In this document: in pieces, positions 10,401-16,600 of the stretch | Position numbering within the stretch: the stretch's first letter is position 1 | Layout: each line of letters begins with the position of its first letter | Assembly: GCF_013248995.1 (NCBI RefSeq) | Contig: NZ_JABRPK010000002.1 | Coordinates: forward strand, 806,001 to 870,000 | Direction: 5' to 3' | Source of the DNA: Frigoribacterium sp. VKM Ac-2836 | GTDB lineage: Bacteria; Actinomycetota; Actinomycetes; Actinomycetales; Microbacteriaceae | DNA: 64,000 nt | The notes under the pieces: model-generated | What the model was told of the DNA's origin: nothing | The model's database searches: none | What the model saw: the letters and a program-made list of their open reading frames with translations, nothing else | Position numbers and translations under genes: made by a program

Positions 10401-11241
10401 CGTCGAGAGCGTCGACGCCGAGGTCGACCGCGTCGTGTCGCTGGTCCTCGAACACGCCCGCACGCGCCCCAGCGAGTCGCTCATGGTACTGACGGCCTCG
10501 GCCAAGCACGCCATCCGCGTCCAGCAGGCCGTCCTCACCGCGGTCTCGGGCCACAAGGACCTGACCGAGTTCGTGGTGGGTGACCGCAGCGAACCGTTCA
10601 TGGTCGCCACCCTCGAGCAGAGCGTCGCGCAGAGCCGTGACCACGTCGTGTTCTCGATCGGCTATGGCCGGACCCCGCACGGCCGGGTGCTCAGCGACTT
10701 TGGTCCGCTCGGGCAGCCGGGTGGCGAGCGCCTGCTGGCGGTCGCCATGACCCGTGCGCGGCGGTCGATGGTCATCGTCACCTGCTTCCAACCGGGCGAC
10801 ATCGACTCGAGTCGCATGGGCCACGGAACGGTCGCCCTCAGCGAGATCCTGACCGAGGTCCAGGCCCGTACCTCGGCCGAACACGTGCCCGACGACAGCG
10901 AGCCGATGCTCGTCGACCTGGCCCGCCGGCTCGAGGTCAAGGGCATCCCGGTCGCCCTCGGCCACCGGGGCAAGCTCGGCCTCGTCGCCGCGCACGACGG
11001 TGTCTGCGTGACGATCGAGACCGACACGACGCTCTCGCGTACGAGCCTGCGCGAGTCGTTGCGCTCGCGCCCCGAAGTGTTGCGACGGCTGGGCTGGCAC
11101 TACATCCGCGTGCACGCGTTCCAGCTGTTCACCGATCCCGACGCCGTCGCCGAACGCGTCGCCGAGGTGCTCGGGATCGGCGATTCGCACACGCACGAGG
11201 TGCCGGCCCTGTCGGCGAGTCAGCACGTCAACCGTCGATGA
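7474..11241 (+). CDS. Large SF1-helicase-like protein with C-terminal MTES_1575-type nuclease domain
   Basis: 1255-residue protein with the layout of DUF4011-type SF1 helicases: an N-terminal domain (about 1-290), an AAA/helicase core split by a long helical insert (about 300-1090), and a C-terminal Vsr-like nuclease domain. The Walker A region reads LPGTGGTQT (residues 320-328), so the normal lysine is Gly325. The Walker B strand ends VLVDAG (Asp847-Ala848) instead of DE. Later motifs remain: LTRSYRAGGEDLAELVNRR and AVAMTRARRSMVIV. The tail has VCVTIETD and RRLGWHYIRVHAFQLFTDP, typical of the MTES_1575 REase group. A GTG start 6 nt after a TAAGGT box (7462-7467) implies a leaderless mRNA. 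It may be a nucleic-acid-binding protein with lost or altered ATPase activity. Confidence 0.85.
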   Translation: MWRADRQHGNDDDENDSVAVPTGAPSGVISPHAVSLGRPGQSLGNVAEPVWNTWRESLRRVGGPSTLLHFGDSQRSRIELSTTHPGGLAQFITGKTTLLSSLIRDDLALRTARAAAGEIAAKGLELSTVRGIDAVHLAIGVAAWSFAGEDFRAPVLLRPLAIRRHGRDFEVKLLGEPFLNPALVDALHDQFDITLDAESFVSLASREGSFTPNPVIDRLRGLTAHLEWFTVQPRLVVSTFAEVSTEMALDARELGHPVLDALAGNPMAIRQVEEAHRPATATPQDERSPETDTLLLDADPEQENVVAQIAAGNSVVVKTLPGTGGTQTIVNAVGRLVSQNKRVLVVSARRATLRGITSRLADIGLPGVAVSPTTLRRDVIRSISRNEKATHPHMGEVDDALVRLRKVLVDYRGALSRRDPELGVSVLDCLTELSRLALLPAAPATTARLSRRSIAAMVDGRGRVAETMVGAANLGEFKYGPGDSPWYGARFTESVGAGDAHQLAKNLHHRDLPRLLERAEDVIGSTRMRPFETVSELGVYLRLLTEIRDTLDKFMPVVFDRSVAELVAATAPKREAPDMSSANRRRLKKLAREYVRPGVHIADLHGALQRIQQQRVVWQRYVSAGTPPEVPTGIADTHVLHQQVSQDLERLDGPLGLGGDDGLTEIGIVELQQRLEALAAESDVLQNLQERTELMTTLRDLELTPLITDLANRHVPEHQVAAELELAWWRSALESLLEADRALLGANTAMLDRLEADFRLVDEAHAAGSAQLLAWLLAENWKIGLVDWPDESSALKGLLRQGHLTARLLHDAAPHLSRAIAPVWVASPYEVHTIADTVPFDTVVLVDAGATTLAENVGAIRRGKQTVAFGDPVTQTPSEFDIGVVPGKPPVDADEEALATSHSESALARLATLLPTLSLTRSYRAGGEDLAELVNRRFYGGRIESLPWAGSFLGHGSIALDYVSGGTAVPDPESGAVESVDAEVDRVVSLVLEHARTRPSESLMVLTASAKHAIRVQQAVLTAVSGHKDLTEFVVGDRSEPFMVATLEQSVAQSRDHVVFSIGYGRTPHGRVLSDFGPLGQPGGERLLAVAMTRARRSMVIVTCFQPGDIDSSRMGHGTVALSEILTEVQARTSAEHVPDDSEPMLVDLARRLEVKGIPVALGHRGKLGLVAAHDGVCVTIETDTTLSRTSLRESLRSRPEVLRRLGWHYIRVHAFQLFTDPDAVAERVAEVLGIGDSHTHEVPALSASQHVNRR

Positions 11242-11453
11242 CGTCAGGAGGCGCGGTGTCCGACGCCGACGCCGGCGACGCCCTCGAGGCGGTCGAGCAG
11301 CGCCCTCTCGTGGTGCGGCGGAGGGCGGGGCGTCGGGTGAGCACCGACCCGGTGCCGGGCAGCGATCCGACGCCCGCGCCCGAACCCGATCGGCAGGGAT
11401 CGAGCGAGAACGACCGACGCCTGCGAGCCGACGTCCCCCCGCACTGGGGCTGA
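11238..11453 (+). CDS. Small acidic/basic hypothetical protein
   Basis: Up to 71 residues; no enzymatic domain recognised. Its ATG overlaps the stop of the helicase-like gene (ATGA), which suggests translational coupling. An alternative GTG at 11256 lies 4 nt after AGGAGG, itself part of a GGAGGCGCGG copy, and would give 65 residues (VSDADAGDALEAV). The C-terminal part ENDRRLRADVPPHWG resembles the short RRLxxDxPPHW tail common in small conserved actinobacterial proteins. Function unknown; probably co-expressed with the upstream gene. Confidence 0.7.
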   Translation: MTSGGAVSDADAGDALEAVEQRPLVVRRRAGRRVSTDPVPGSDPTPAPEPDRQGSSENDRRLRADVPPHWG

Positions 11454-11493
11454 ACGGACCGCTCGCCGTGGCGATCGTCCGACACGACGACGA

Positions 11494-11549
11494 ACCCCGG
11501 ATGTGACGCTGAGCCCTGTTCCGTCGGGGTCCCGCGTCGCATCCGGGGT
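11494..11549. terminator. Long inverted repeat between convergent genes
   Basis: A 16-bp stem (11494-11509 with 11534-11549, outer part ACCCCGGATG/CATCCGGGGT, one T-G wobble) with a 24-nt loop separates the small ORF at 11453 from the convergent mscL at 11573. It probably terminates transcription from both sides. Confidence 0.75.
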
Positions 11550-11572
11550 GTGGGGCAGTGGCTGCCCGGGCG

Positions 11573-12067
11573 TCAGCGGCTGCCGAGCGGACCGTTCTCG
11601 CTGTGCGGGTCGCGCGACTCGGCCACCGGTGCCGCGTGCGAGCCGGACCCCGGGGCGGGCGCGGCCTGGGCGCGCAGCAGGTCCCGGATCTCGCTGAGCA
11701 GTTCGACGTCGGTCGGCGGCACGTCGGCCGGGGTCTCTTCGGCCTTCTGCTTGGCGAAGGTGCGCTTGAGCAGGTTGTTCACCGGCAGCACGAGGACGAA
11801 GTACACGACCGCGGCGATGATCAAGAACTGGATGGCGGACCCGATCACGGCGCCGAACATCAGCTTCGCGCTCCCGCCGCTGATCGTCGGGATCGTCACG
11901 ACCAGAGCCTCGTCCAGCATGCTCGCGTTGAACGCGGCACCGATCAGCGGGTTGAACACATTGGTCACGAGCGACGTCACGATGGCCGTGAAGGCGGCTC
12001 CGATGACGACGGCGACGGCGAGGTCTATGACGTTGCCGCGCAGGATGAACTCTTTGAAACCCTTCAT
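11573..12067 (-). CDS. mscL: Large-conductance mechanosensitive channel MscL
   Basis: Homopentameric inner-membrane channel that opens under membrane tension to release solutes during hypo-osmotic shock. 164 residues. N-terminal amphipathic helix and TM1: MKGFKEFILRGNVIDLAVAV then IGAAFTAIVTSLVTN. The periplasmic loop is short, TM2 (FGAVIGSAIQFLIIAAVVYF) follows, and the cytoplasmic helix LLSEIRDLLRAQ is followed by a roughly 30-residue Ala/Pro/Ser tail longer than in most homologues. A GGAGTCGCCC ribosome site precedes the ATG. The gene lies near the Ruc/fthC/galU block, as in mycobacteria. Confidence 0.97.
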   Translation of the reverse strand: MKGFKEFILRGNVIDLAVAVVIGAAFTAIVTSLVTNVFNPLIGAAFNASMLDEALVVTIPTISGGSAKLMFGAVIGSAIQFLIIAAVVYFVLVLPVNNLLKRTFAKQKAEETPADVPPTDVELLSEIRDLLRAQAAPAPGSGSHAAPVAESRDPHSENGPLGSR

Positions 12068-12161
12068 GGGCGACTCCTTCTGATCCGACGAGATGGGGTT
12101 CTCGACGCCCAGCCAACCACGGAGGCGCGCTCGGGTGAACCCGTCGGTCGCCTCGGACGGG

Positions 12162-12581
12162 TCAGGAGGAGCTGGACGACGAGCCCGACGAGCCCGAGCC
12201 CTTGCCCGAGGAGCCGCTGCCGGACGAGCCGGAGCCGGACGAGCCGGAGCCGGAGGAGCCGCTGCCGGACGAGGACGAACCCGACCCACTGCCCGAGGCG
12301 CCCGACGCAGACGAGCCGCTCGTGCCTCCTGAGCTTGTGTCGGACGAGCCGGACGAGGACCCCTTGTCGCCCGAGCCGGACGCCCCCGAGCCCGAGGTGC
12401 TCTTCGAGCGTGAGTCGGTGCGGTAGAAGCCGGACCCGTTGAAGGTCACGCCGACGGGGCTGAAGACCTTGCGAAGCTTGCCTTCGCAGACGGGGCAGAC
12501 CGTGAGGGTGTCGTCGGTGAACGACTGCACGATGTCGAAGGCGTTGTCGCACTCGGTGCAGCGATACGAGTAGGTGGGCAC
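12162..12581 (-). CDS. FmdB-family zinc ribbon protein with Ser/Gly tail (Ruc-like)
   Basis: 139 residues. An N-terminal zinc ribbon has Cys8-x2-Cys11 (YRCTECDNAF) and Cys29-x2-Cys32 (VCPVCEGKLRKVF), followed by GVTFNGSGFYRTD, typical of FmdB regulatory-type proteins. From about residue 60 the chain is almost only Ser and Gly, including four GSGSS units encoded by 15-bp repeats. In Mycobacterium tuberculosis the serine-rich FmdB protein next to the 5-formyl-THF cyclo-ligase gene (Rv0991c) is Ruc, a redox-regulated chaperone that switches on when its zinc cysteines oxidise. Same family, same disordered tail and same neighbour suggest an equivalent role, which is inference. The start is a GTG preceded by AGGAGCG. 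Confidence 0.9.
   Translation of the reverse strand: MPTYSYRCTECDNAFDIVQSFTDDTLTVCPVCEGKLRKVFSPVGVTFNGSGFYRTDSRSKSTSGSGASGSGDKGSSSGSSDTSSGGTSGSSASGASGSGSGSSSSGSGSSGSGSSGSGSSGSGSSGKGSGSSGSSSSSS
12211..12270 (-). repeat. 15-bp tandem repeats encoding GSGSS units
   Basis: Four 15-bp units on the plus strand, alternating GAGCCGCTGCCGGAC and GAGCCGGAGCCGGA(C/G), at 12211-12225, 12226-12240, 12241-12255 and 12256-12270. They lie inside the Ser/Gly tail of the zinc ribbon gene. In-frame copy number could change by slippage without breaking the gene. Confidence 0.8.
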
Positions 12582-12607
12582 GGAGGCGCTCCTGAGGGAA
12601 GGCGAGT

Positions 12608-13186
12608 CTAGAACTCGTGGATGCCGGAGGGGGTGACGACGCCGTCGACGGGCTGGTCGTGCCGCTCTCGGGGCACCGACTCCACGTACTCGGGGTCGAA
12701 CACCACAGCATAGACGGGCGGGCGGCGCTCCATCGAGCCCAGGGTCTTGTCGAAGTAGCCCCGGCCCCAGCCCATGCGCATGCCGCCGTGGTCGATCGAG
12801 GCCGCGGGCACGACGATGAGGTCGACGTCGTTGACCGCCATCGGGCTGAGCACCTCGCCGACGGGCTCCGGCAGGTCGAAGAGACCACGGGTCTCTCTCT
12901 CGCCGTCGCCCACCGCCCAGTCGAGCAGGCCGTCGGCTCGGGTGATCGGGAACAGCACGCGGATGCCGTTCGCGAAAGCCCAGTCGAGGAACGGACGCGT
13001 GTTCGGCTCGACGTCGGTGGACAGGTAGGCCGCGATCGAGCGCACCGACAGGCTGGTGGCGAGGTCGGTGAGGTGCCGGGTGATGCCTTCGGTGGTCTGG
13101 TCCCTCTCGTGCGCACCCAGGGTGCGACGCTTCTGGCGGATCTCGGCTCGCAGGGCGCGTTTGGCGTTGCCGACGTCGTCAGTCAT
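12608..13186 (-). CDS. fthC: 5-formyltetrahydrofolate cyclo-ligase
   Basis: 192-residue cytosolic enzyme that converts 5-formyltetrahydrofolate and ATP to 5,10-methenyltetrahydrofolate, recycling a folate storage form. Seen: the N-terminal KRALRAEIRQKRRTL, the middle AAYLSTDVEPNTRPFLDWA, and the C-terminal nucleotide and folate segment LIVVPAASIDHGGMRMGWGRGYFDKTL with VYAVVFDPEYV. The start is the ATG at 13186, 7 nt downstream of a TAAGCT -10 box (complement of 13194-13199), so the mRNA is probably leaderless. It is divergent from galU and upstream of the Ruc-like gene, the same order as in M. tuberculosis. Confidence 0.95.
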   Translation of the reverse strand: MTDDVGNAKRALRAEIRQKRRTLGAHERDQTTEGITRHLTDLATSLSVRSIAAYLSTDVEPNTRPFLDWAFANGIRVLFPITRADGLLDWAVGDGERETRGLFDLPEPVGEVLSPMAVNDVDLIVVPAASIDHGGMRMGWGRGYFDKTLGSMERRPPVYAVVFDPEYVESVPRERHDQPVDGVVTPSGIHEF

Positions 13187-13252
13187 GGGGACGAGCTTAA
13201 CCGTCCGACTATTAACCTCCGCGAAACGTCGGGGATGGATACGCTGACCCGC
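13187..13252. promoter_or_regulatory. Bidirectional fthC / galU promoter region
   Basis: The 66 bp between the two start codons hold a leftward -10 TAAGCT (complement of 13194-13199) and a rightward -10 TACGCT (13240-13245), each 7 nt from its start codon. Both transcripts would begin at or next to the start codon. No good -35 hexamer stands out for either. Confidence 0.65.
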
Positions 13253-14149
13253 ATGGGCTTCACGATTTCTAAAGCAGTCATTCCCGCCGCGGGCCTGGGG
13301 ACACGGTTCCTGCCCGCCACGAAAGCAATGCCGAAGGAGATGCTGCCGGTCGTCGACAAGCCGGCGATCCAGTACGTCGTCGAAGAGGCCGTCAACGCCG
13401 GGCTGACCGACGTGCTGATGATCACGGGCCGCAACAAGAACGCGCTCGAGAACCATTTCGACCACGTCAGCGAGCTCGAGGAGACCCTGAAGAAGAAGGG
13501 CGACCACGACAAGCTCGCCAAGGTCAACCAGTCGACCGACCTGGCCGACATGCACTACGTGCGTCAGGGGGACCCGCTCGGTCTCGGTCACGCGGTGCTC
13601 CGCGCCAAGATGCACGTCGGACGTGAGCCCTTCGCCGTCCTGCTCGGTGACGACATCATCGACGCCCGCGACCCGCTGCTGACGCGCATGGTCGAGGTGC
13701 AGGGGCAGAAGAACGCGACCGTGATCGCCCTGCTCGAGGTCGACCCCTCGCAGACGCACCTCTACGGCATCGCCACGGTCGAGAAGACCGACGAGGAGGA
13801 CGTGGTCAAGGTCACCGGCCTCGTCGAGAAGCCGGCGCAGGGCGAGTCCCCTTCGAACCTGGCCATCATCGGTCGTTACGTGATCCGCCCCGAGGTCTTC
13901 GACGTCCTCGAGAAGCAGGAGCCGGGCAAGGGCGGCGAGATCCAGCTGACCGACGCGCTGATGAAGATGGCCGGCGCCGAAGAGTGGACCGGCGGCGTGT
14001 ACGGCGTCGTGTTCCGTGGTCGTCGGTACGACACCGGTGACAAGCTCGACTACATCAAGGCCATCGTGCAGCTCGCCTCGGACCGGGACGACATCGGTGG
14101 CGAACTGCGCCCGTGGCTGAAAGAGTTCACCGCCGGGCTCGAGAAGTAA
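13253..14149 (+). CDS. galU: UTP-glucose-1-phosphate uridylyltransferase
   Basis: 298-residue enzyme making UDP-glucose from glucose 1-phosphate and UTP for cell-wall glycans, trehalose and exopolysaccharide. Seen: the nucleotide-binding N-terminus AVIPAAGLGTRFLPATKAMP, KEMLPVVDKPAIQYVVEEA, the active-site segment DPLGLGHAVL, and FAVLLGDDIID with the metal Asp. The C-terminal FRGRRYDTGDKLDYIKA is also typical. The start chosen is the ATG at 13253, 7 nt after TACGCT; an in-frame ATG at 13235 lies upstream of that box and would add six residues. A GNAT gene follows 16 bp downstream, where M. tuberculosis has moeA between galU and rimJ. Confidence 0.96.
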   Translation: MGFTISKAVIPAAGLGTRFLPATKAMPKEMLPVVDKPAIQYVVEEAVNAGLTDVLMITGRNKNALENHFDHVSELEETLKKKGDHDKLAKVNQSTDLADMHYVRQGDPLGLGHAVLRAKMHVGREPFAVLLGDDIIDARDPLLTRMVEVQGQKNATVIALLEVDPSQTHLYGIATVEKTDEEDVVKVTGLVEKPAQGESPSNLAIIGRYVIRPEVFDVLEKQEPGKGGEIQLTDALMKMAGAEEWTGGVYGVVFRGRRYDTGDKLDYIKAIVQLASDRDDIGGELRPWLKEFTAGLEK

Positions 14150-14165
14150 GCAGGCGACACGTTCC

Positions 14166-14813
14166 GTGACGAACATCCCCACGCTGACGGAGGGGGCGGT
14201 GACCATCCGCCCCCTCCGTCTTCGTGACACCCGCGACCTCGACCAGGCCCTGATGGAGAACAGATCGTGGCTGCGGCAGTGGGAGGCCACGAACCCGAAC
14301 GGCTTCACCAGCCATGACGTGCGTGGCAGCATCCGCTCGCTGCAGACCAACGCCCGGGCGGGTCTCGGCCTGCCGTTCGCCATCGAGCTCGACGGCCGGT
14401 TCGTCGGCCAGCTGAACGTCTCGGGCATCACCTTCGGCTCGCTCGGTTCGGCCACCATCGGCTACTGGGTGACCCAGGGCGCGGCGGGCCACAACGCGAC
14501 GCCCATCGCGGTGGCGCTCGCGACCGACCACTGTTTCCGCACCCTGGGCCTGCATCGCATGGAGATCTGCATCCGGCCCGAGAACGCCCCCAGCCTGCGC
14601 GTCGTCGAGAAGCTGGGCTTCCGCTACGAGGGTCTGCGACGTCGGTACATCCACATCAACGGGTCCTGGCGCGACCACTTCTGCTTCGCCCTGGTCGCCG
14701 AAGAGGTGCCCGAGGGGGTCCTGCGACGCTGGACCACGGGCTCCGTGCCGGCAGGGCAGGGCAGCGTGCCCGCCGAGGCTCTGGCCGAAGCCGGGCGCAC
14801 GCTGCCGCTCTGA
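14166..14813 (+). CDS. GNAT N-acetyltransferase (RimJ-like)
   Basis: 215-residue acetyltransferase of the RimJ/RimL group, which acetylates protein N-termini or amino groups with acetyl-CoA. Seen: GAVTIRPLRLRDTRDL at the start, RFVGQLNVSGITFG, IGYWVTQGAAGHN with the acetyl-CoA loop region, then HRMEICIRPENAPSLRVVEKLGFRYEG, a hallmark of this group. The GTG start is 16 bp after galU, so the two are very probably co-transcribed. In M. tuberculosis the corresponding neighbour is annotated rimJ; the substrate here is not known. Confidence 0.88.
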   Translation: MTNIPTLTEGAVTIRPLRLRDTRDLDQALMENRSWLRQWEATNPNGFTSHDVRGSIRSLQTNARAGLGLPFAIELDGRFVGQLNVSGITFGSLGSATIGYWVTQGAAGHNATPIAVALATDHCFRTLGLHRMEICIRPENAPSLRVVEKLGFRYEGLRRRYIHINGSWRDHFCFALVAEEVPEGVLRRWTTGSVPAGQGSVPAEALAEAGRTLPL

Positions 14814-14957
14814 CGCCTCGGCCCGCGCGGCTCGGCCCGGGCGGCTCGGCCCGCACGGAGGCGACCGTCCGTCCTCCGCACGGAATCGTCCCACGACACG
14901 CGGACACACCTGTCGATCAGCGGCCTTCGGGGCCCGCCCGCTCATACCTTGGTCACC

Positions 14958-16004
14958 ATGAACATCGAGTCGTGGGGTGGAGGCGTCGTCCTCGCTCTCG
15001 TCGCCGCGCTCTGGCTCGTCTATCTCGTGCCCACCTGGCAGCGTCGACGCGAGTACCTCGCGACCGAGCGCAACGCCGTCCGGCTGCAGCAGACCCTGCG
15101 CATCCTCGCCCAGACCGCCGAGGTGCCCGCCGAGGTGCGCGTCGAGGCCAATGCCCGCTCGGTCGCCGACGCGCAGAAGATCCTGCGACACGAGGAGGCG
15201 CGGCGCGAGGCCATCCGGAGGGCTCACGAGGCGGCGCGCCAGCGTGCCGTGACCCGTGAGCTCGCCGCGGCCGCCCCCGTGCTGCGGGCCGCCGACCGCG
15301 ACCCCGCCCTCGCCGCGCGGCGGCTGCGACGCTCCCGCCTGGTCTCGACCGTGGTCCTCGCGCTGAGCGTGGTCGCCGTGGTCGGAGGTGTCGCCGCGGG
15401 CCTGACGTCGTCCTGGGTGCTCGTCGTCGCCGGCCTCGTCTTCGGTGCCGGGGCGATCGCGATGCTCACGCAGCTGGCCGCCGTGTCGAGGGCGCGGGCC
15501 CGCCGAGCGGTCGTCGCTCCCGTGGCCCAACCCCTCAAAGACTTCTCCGGGGTCATGGGCGCGGGCGTCGTCCTCCGCGACGACGAGGCCTCGGCGGAGT
15601 CACGGCTGTGGACGCCCGTGCCCGTCCCGAAGCCCCTTTACCTGCGACGCGGACGTCAGCGTCCCGCTCCCGTGGCGTCGACCGACGCCGCAGCCGCCGA
15701 GTTGCAGCGGGACTCCCGTCGCTCGGTCGAGTCCCTGCGCTCGGCCCAGCACGACGCCCTGCGCGAGGCCGCCCGGGCCGAGGGCGCGCTGCAGTCGACG
15801 CGACGCGCGTCGGTGACCGCGGCCGCGCCTCCTGCCCCGGCCGCCGTCGCCGCGGCCTCCGCCCTCCCCGCCGAGGAGGCGCGGGTCGAGTCGGTCGCCC
15901 CGCCCCGCCCCCCGAGCCGCTTCGCCCGGATGGGCATCATCGACGACCTGCCGCAGTCGGACTTCTCGCTCGACGAGGCCCTGCAGCGCCGTCGCGCGGT
16001 CTGA
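14958..16004 (+). CDS. Conserved actinobacterial membrane protein (Rv0996-like position)
   Basis: 348 residues with one N-terminal membrane helix (GGGVVLALVAALWLVYLVP), a basic cytoplasmic linker with coiled-coil character (RREYLATERNAVRLQQTLR), and two further helices around residues 125-175 (VVLALSVVAVVGGVAAGL and WVLVVAGLVFGAGAIAML). A long Ala/Pro-rich tail ends FARMGIIDDLPQSDFSLDE. No enzyme motif is recognised. Such proteins follow rimJ in other actinobacteria and are sometimes linked to cell-envelope or division functions, which I cannot confirm. The ATG lies 7 nt after TACCTT (14945-14950), so it is probably leaderless. Three exact GGAGGCGCGG copies fall inside it (15194, 15823, 15875). 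Confidence 0.8.
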   Translation: MNIESWGGGVVLALVAALWLVYLVPTWQRRREYLATERNAVRLQQTLRILAQTAEVPAEVRVEANARSVADAQKILRHEEARREAIRRAHEAARQRAVTRELAAAAPVLRAADRDPALAARRLRRSRLVSTVVLALSVVAVVGGVAAGLTSSWVLVVAGLVFGAGAIAMLTQLAAVSRARARRAVVAPVAQPLKDFSGVMGAGVVLRDDEASAESRLWTPVPVPKPLYLRRGRQRPAPVASTDAAAAELQRDSRRSVESLRSAQHDALREAARAEGALQSTRRASVTAAAPPAPAAVAAASALPAEEARVESVAPPRPPSRFARMGIIDDLPQSDFSLDEALQRRRAV

Positions 16005-16070
16005 TCACCGCACCCCGGCGCCCAGTTCATCCGGGTGTCGACGAGGTGCTATCGTGGCAGAGCAGTTTCT

Positions 16071-16146
16071 GGGGCTATGGCGCAGTTGGTAGCGCGTCTC
16101 GTTCGCAATGAGAAGGTCAGGGGTTCGAATCCCCTTAGCTCCACCA
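16071..16146 (+). tRNA. tRNA-Ala (anticodon CGC)
   Basis: Complete cloverleaf with encoded CCA. Acceptor stem GGGGCTA/TAGCTCC, D-arm GCGCAGTTGGTAGCGC, anticodon stem TCTCG/TGAGA around loop TTCGCAA, and T-arm AGGGGTTCGAATCCCCT. The anticodon CGC reads GCG alanine codons. A TATCGT -10 box lies at 16050-16055, and a strong terminator follows at once. No integrase or att duplication is seen nearby. Confidence 0.97.
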
Positions 16147-16150
16147 GAGA

Positions 16151-16180
16151 GGGCCCGGGTCGACCACGACCCGGGCCTTT
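16151..16180 (+). terminator. Rho-independent terminator after tRNA-Ala
   Basis: An 11-bp perfect stem GGCCCGGGTCG (16152-16162) with CGACCCGGGCC (16167-16177) and a 4-nt loop ACCA, followed by TTT. It starts only 5 nt after the tRNA CCA end. Confidence 0.92.
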
Positions 16181-16268
16181 CGTGTGTCGGCTCGGCGGTG
16201 GCGCGGGCGAGCTGATGGATCCGCTGTGAGCGGGTGCGGCCGGGGTGCACCGGTCGTAGCATCCGGAC

Positions 16269-16472
16269 ATGTCACTCGCAGTCAGCATCGTGCAGCACGT
16301 CGAGCACGATCACCCCGTCTGGTACCTGCACTACTCGTACGCGCGCAGCCTGCCCGGAGCACCGGCCCGCGGCCCGTACCACTCGCGCGTCGACGCCGAG
16401 GAGGCGTTGCACCACCTGCGTGACGCCGCCCACATGTACGGCGAGTTCGAGATCTCGGTGGTGCCCGCCTGA
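16269..16472 (+). CDS. Small hypothetical protein, His-rich N-terminus
   Basis: 67 residues, no recognised domain. The sequence is well-formed (SIVQHVEHDHPVWYLHYSYA, then HSRVDAEEALHHLRDAAHMY) with a beta-strand then helix character and an unusual density of histidines. An ATG sits 6 nt after TAGCAT (16257-16262), the same leaderless spacing seen at recognised genes in this window, which supports it being real. Function unknown. Confidence 0.7.
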   Translation: MSLAVSIVQHVEHDHPVWYLHYSYARSLPGAPARGPYHSRVDAEEALHHLRDAAHMYGEFEISVVPA

Positions 16473-16600
16473 TCGTCCCGACACCTCGCGCGCCCCGAGA
16501 AGTTGCGCAGGGTGAATGAATGACGACAGATCGGTAACGAAAACGGGTCGCACAGCCGGTTCGGCCCGACAGCAGGTCGAAAGCACGACATGCTTGCCCG

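Noticed and set aside
7561-11226. 1221-codon open frame antisense to the helicase-like gene
   Set aside because: High GC keeps antisense frames open. The product has no recognisable domain and the sense strand carries clear motifs. The same applies to long antisense frames at 29502-32879, 45580-49812 and 59799-62516.
12202-12426. Acidic Pro/Glu-rich open frame opposite the Ser/Gly tail
   Set aside because: It is the complement of the low-complexity tail of the zinc ribbon gene; it has no start signal and no independent support.
16071-16146. tRNA-Ala as an integration site for a mobile element
   Set aside because: No integrase, no duplicated tRNA 3' end and no compositional change nearby. 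A normal terminator follows.
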